This document shows, one piece after another, positions 5,916-7,499 of a DNA stretch of 7,499 nt. The stretch is from Prevotella sp. UBA3776 (GTDB lineage Bacteria; Bacteroidota; Bacteroidia; Bacteroidales; Bacteroidaceae), in the NCBI GenBank assembly GCA_002369515.1, contig DFFM01000043.1:3136-10634 (forward strand), in the 5' to 3' direction. Both the position numbers and the translations under genes were made by a program. The notes beneath the pieces are model-generated. The model was not told the origin of the DNA and ran no database searches. It worked only from the letters and a program-made list of their open reading frames with translations. The first letter of the stretch is position 1; each line of letters opens with the position of its first letter.

Positions 5916-6388
5916 CACGCGAGCAGTTCATCACCCTGGTAGAGCGTGAGCAGGAGGCACTTCGCGGCTTCCTGCTCGCCCTCTGCTGCGGCAACAAGGG
6001 CGACGCCGACGACCTGGCGCAGGACGCGCTGGTGAAGGCTTACCTCTCGTCGGCAGGCTATCAGGACCGAGGCCGCTTCCGCTCGTGGCTCTTCAAGATA
6101 GCCCACAACACGTTCCTCAACCACAGGGCGAGCCTGCGCACGGCCGCGACGCTCGACGAGGCACGGACGCTCGTCAGCCCCAATGCCGCCGACAGCAGTT
6201 TTGAGCACCAGAGCCTCTACCTCGCCCTGCGCACCCTGCCGCCCAAAGAGCGGTCGGCCATCACGCTCTACTATCTCAGCGGCTACGACATCAAGGAGAT
6301 TGCCGCCATCACCGACGCCTCGCAGGAGGCCGTGAAGAAGCAACTCTCGCGGGGCCGCGACAAACTGAAAGAAAGACTGAAATTATGA
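5912..6388 (+). CDS. ECF-type RNA polymerase sigma-70 factor
   Basis: A 158-residue alternative sigma factor that would direct RNA polymerase to a specific promoter set. The sigma region 2 block runs from about residue 5 to 72 and includes GDADDLAQDALVKAYL (30-45) and FRSWLFKIAHNTFLNH (56-71), the core-binding and -10-recognition helices. Region 4 (about 104-156) includes LPPKERSAITLYYLSGYDIK and the helix-turn-helix IAAITDASQEAVKKQLSRGR, which reads the -35 region. Region 3 is absent, as expected for the ECF class. The start is GTG 5912 within a GTGA overlap with the stop of the DUF6249 gene: the frame is open upstream to 5780, but that part lies inside the neighbour and has no family resemblance. 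No Shine-Dalgarno is seen, so translation probably depends on the upstream gene. Its ATGA overlap with the next gene makes a tightly coupled operon, which often marks a sigma/anti-sigma pair. Confidence 0.92.
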   Translation: MTREQFITLVEREQEALRGFLLALCCGNKGDADDLAQDALVKAYLSSAGYQDRGRFRSWLFKIAHNTFLNHRASLRTAATLDEARTLVSPNAADSSFEHQSLYLALRTLPPKERSAITLYYLSGYDIKEIAAITDASQEAVKKQLSRGRDKLKERLKL

Positions 6389-6846
6389 GTAAACTGCAAG
6401 AAAGGACAGACAATATGACAAGAGACAAAGCCCTTGAGGAACTTTTCCTCGTCCAGCAACCCCACTTCGACGACCAGGCCGACTTCATGGCCGCGCTCAC
6501 CCGCCGCCTCGATGCCGTGGAATATGTCCGCCAGCATCAGGAGGCCACGCTTCGCCGCTACCGCATGGCGATGGTCGCCGCCTTCGTCGTGGGCCTCGTC
6601 AGCGGAGCCGTCACCCTGGCGTTCGTCCTGTCCGTGCCTGCCGACGTGCCCCTGTTCACCTTCCACGGGCAGTCGGTTCTCTTACTATGGCTCGCCCAGA
6701 ACTCCCGCCTCCTCTCGGCCACCGTCCTCGCCCTGCTGCTGAGCCTCGGCACGATGAGCATCATCCGCAACATCCACGACATCCTGCGCATACGCCGTGC
6801 CATTTCAGGCACGGATGTCCAAAACACATTTCCGCTTTTCCAATAA
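6385..6846 (+). CDS. Two-helix membrane protein, candidate anti-sigma partner
   Basis: A 153-residue protein that I do not assign to a named family. Residues 1-58 are soluble and helical (including DKALEELFL, DDQADFMAALTRRLDAVEYV and a basic HQEATLRRYR just before the membrane). Membrane helix 1 spans about 61-83, helix 2 about 108-128, with a short loop between them and a basic tail (RNIHDILRIRRAI). A cytosolic N-terminal domain followed by membrane helices, encoded directly after an ECF sigma gene with a 4-base ATGA overlap, is the arrangement of many membrane anti-sigma factors. The zinc-binding H-x3-C-x2-C motif of the ZAS type is absent, so that role is inference. ATG 6385 is taken as the start because of the overlap; Met11 (6415) is an alternative. 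The stop lies 28 bases before a long inverted repeat. Confidence 0.8.
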   Translation: MSKLQERTDNMTRDKALEELFLVQQPHFDDQADFMAALTRRLDAVEYVRQHQEATLRRYRMAMVAAFVVGLVSGAVTLAFVLSVPADVPLFTFHGQSVLLLWLAQNSRLLSATVLALLLSLGTMSIIRNIHDILRIRRAISGTDVQNTFPLFQ

Positions 6847-6874
6847 AGCGCAATGGTATCTATTATCAAAATAT

Positions 6875-6927
6875 ATCAATTCGGGTATAAATTTGGATAA
6901 AACATTCAAAATTATACCCGAACTGAT
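6875..6927. terminator. Long inverted repeat between convergent operons, probable bidirectional terminator
   Basis: Arms at 6875-6894 and 6908-6927 pair at 18 of 20 positions, with a perfect 11-bp core TTCGGGTATAA/TTATACCCGAA and a 13-base loop. It lies between the 3' ends of the plus-strand sigma operon and the minus-strand winged-helix gene, where a shared terminator is expected. On the minus strand it is followed by a T-rich run (ATATATTTTGATAA); on the plus strand the trailing sequence is only moderately T-rich. A protein-binding site is the alternative. Confidence 0.6.
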
Positions 6928-6956
6928 GTAATTAAGCGATTGTGACTTTCTGACGG

Positions 6957-7250
6957 TTATGTCTTTTTTACATTCAGATAGCTTTTCAGCGCTTTCACAT
7001 AATCCTCAAAGGCTTTCAGCCCTACAGGCGTGATGCGGCAGAGGGTACAGGGCTTCTTGCCCTTGAAGGTCTTCTCCACCTCTATGTAACCTGCCGCCGA
7101 GAGCTTGTCTATCTGCACACTCAGGTTGCCCGCCGTGGCTCCCGTCTGCTCCTTGATGTAGGGGAACTCGGCTTCCTCGGCACTGATGAGCAGCGACATC
7201 ACGGCCAGTCGCAACTCCGAGTGCAGCAGGGGGTCTAATGGCTTGAACAT
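6957..7250 (-). CDS. Winged-helix DNA-binding transcriptional regulator
   Basis: A 97-residue single-domain regulator of the MarR/PadR-like winged-helix type (resembling Pfam HTH_34). It opens with LDPLLHSELRLAVMSLL (5-21), the first helix. The helix-turn-helix covers about 30-55 (YIKEQTGATAGNLSVQIDKL), followed by the beta wing GYIEVEKTFKGKKPCTLCRIT (54-74) and a C-terminal helix (about 76-92) likely used for dimerisation. Cys68 and Cys71 form a CxxC in the wing, which could be redox- or metal-sensitive, but no other ligands are evident. ATG at 7250-7248 has a strong Shine-Dalgarno, AAGGAGG, at 7265-7259 with 8 bases between; this overlaps the stop of the upstream membrane-protein gene, so the two are probably co-transcribed and coupled. 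Its target is unknown; such small regulators often control the membrane protein beside them. Confidence 0.9.
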   Translation of the reverse strand: MFKPLDPLLHSELRLAVMSLLISAEEAEFPYIKEQTGATAGNLSVQIDKLSAAGYIEVEKTFKGKKPCTLCRITPVGLKAFEDYVKALKSYLNVKKT

Positions 7251-7258
7251 GGGTTGGT

Positions 7259-7265
7259 CCTCCTT
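7259..7265 (-). promoter_or_regulatory. Strong Shine-Dalgarno overlapping the upstream stop codon
   Basis: AAGGAGG on the minus strand lies 8 bases before the winged-helix ATG and overlaps the TAA (7266-7264) of the preceding gene. It is the best ribosome-binding site in the window, most of whose genes have none. It fixes the start of the regulator and suggests termination-reinitiation coupling. Confidence 0.7.
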
Positions 7266-7499
7266 ATTTCTGGTTTTGCATGAAAATCGCTACACCTGGC
7301 ACAATCAGACCTATCAAAGCCACGACTGCCATCACATAGAGTTGTGTATGGCCAGGGAAATGCAATGCGCCGAAAAATCCGCCGATACCTGCGATAAGTC
7401 CACACACCTGAATGATGCGGTTTCGGATGACGAGTCCTGTGATTGTTGTACCCATGCCGAAGCACAGCGAGATAATACTGGTGATGCAGCCAAACACAT
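7264..7499 (-). CDS. Small multi-pass membrane protein, 5' end cut by the window edge
   Basis: On the minus strand the frame enters at the right edge and runs 77 codons to TAA. It encodes three hydrophobic helices (roughly residues 1-24, 28-47 and 53-73 of the visible part), ending in MQNQK. The visible part contains GLIAGIGGFFGALHFPGHTQLYVM, here given as helix 2 plus a short loop with GHTQ, and no catalytic motif I recognise. A GTG at 7497 could be a start, but the frame stays open to the edge and an upstream start outside the window is more likely, so the length is unknown. It is followed after 13 bases by the winged-helix gene, whose Shine-Dalgarno overlaps this stop. A transporter, sensor or stress-related membrane protein are all possible; none is supported specifically. 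Confidence 0.75.
   Translation of the reverse strand, partial: VFGCITSIISLCFGMGTTITGLVIRNRIIQVCGLIAGIGGFFGALHFPGHTQLYVMAVVALIGLIVPGVAIFMQNQK

Overview
The window looks like a chromosomal stretch from a member of the Bacteroidales, most likely Prevotellaceae. The reasons are: GC-rich coding DNA separated by AT-rich spacers; Bacteroidetes-type promoter elements (TAnnTTTG, in one case with TTTG 20 bp upstream) instead of E. coli -35/-10 boxes; mostly weak Shine-Dalgarno sites; and two families I associate with this phylum (DUF4491 and DUF6249). Genus assignment is inference; I could run no database search.

Layout. Positions 1-785 (minus) hold the N-terminal 261 residues of a large phospho-sugar mutase that runs off the left edge. 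Positions 786-1296 have no convincing gene. They carry the mutase promoter, a GC-rich islet with a 27-codon mini-ORF, a perfect 16-bp palindrome, a 21-bp tandem repeat array (four clean and two decayed copies) and the promoter of the next operon. Positions 1297-2139 (plus) are a two-gene unit: a DUF4491 membrane protein and rlmH, which methylates pseudouridine 1915 of 23S rRNA. A terminator-like hairpin follows. Positions 2281-5151 (plus) are uxuA and uxuB. Together they convert D-fructuronate to D-mannonate (UxuB) and D-mannonate to 2-keto-3-deoxy-D-gluconate (UxuA), the middle of D-glucuronate catabolism; uxaC, kdgK and a uronate transporter are not in the window. A strong hairpin nested inside a 12-bp inverted repeat follows uxuB.

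Positions 5460-6846 (plus) are a tightly overlapping three-gene unit: a DUF6249 membrane protein, a short ECF-type sigma factor starting with GTG, and a two-helix membrane protein that may act as its anti-sigma or signalling partner. A long inverted repeat (20-base arms, 18 paired) separates this unit from a convergent minus-strand pair at 6957-7499: a 97-residue winged-helix regulator and, upstream of it, a small membrane protein cut by the right edge. These two appear translationally coupled.

Most of the window is ordinary housekeeping and catabolic content. The parts most worth a second look are the 21-bp repeat array, the sigma factor/membrane protein operon, and the nested palindromes in the spacers. 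I see no CRISPR array, tRNA, rRNA, insertion sequence or phage gene.
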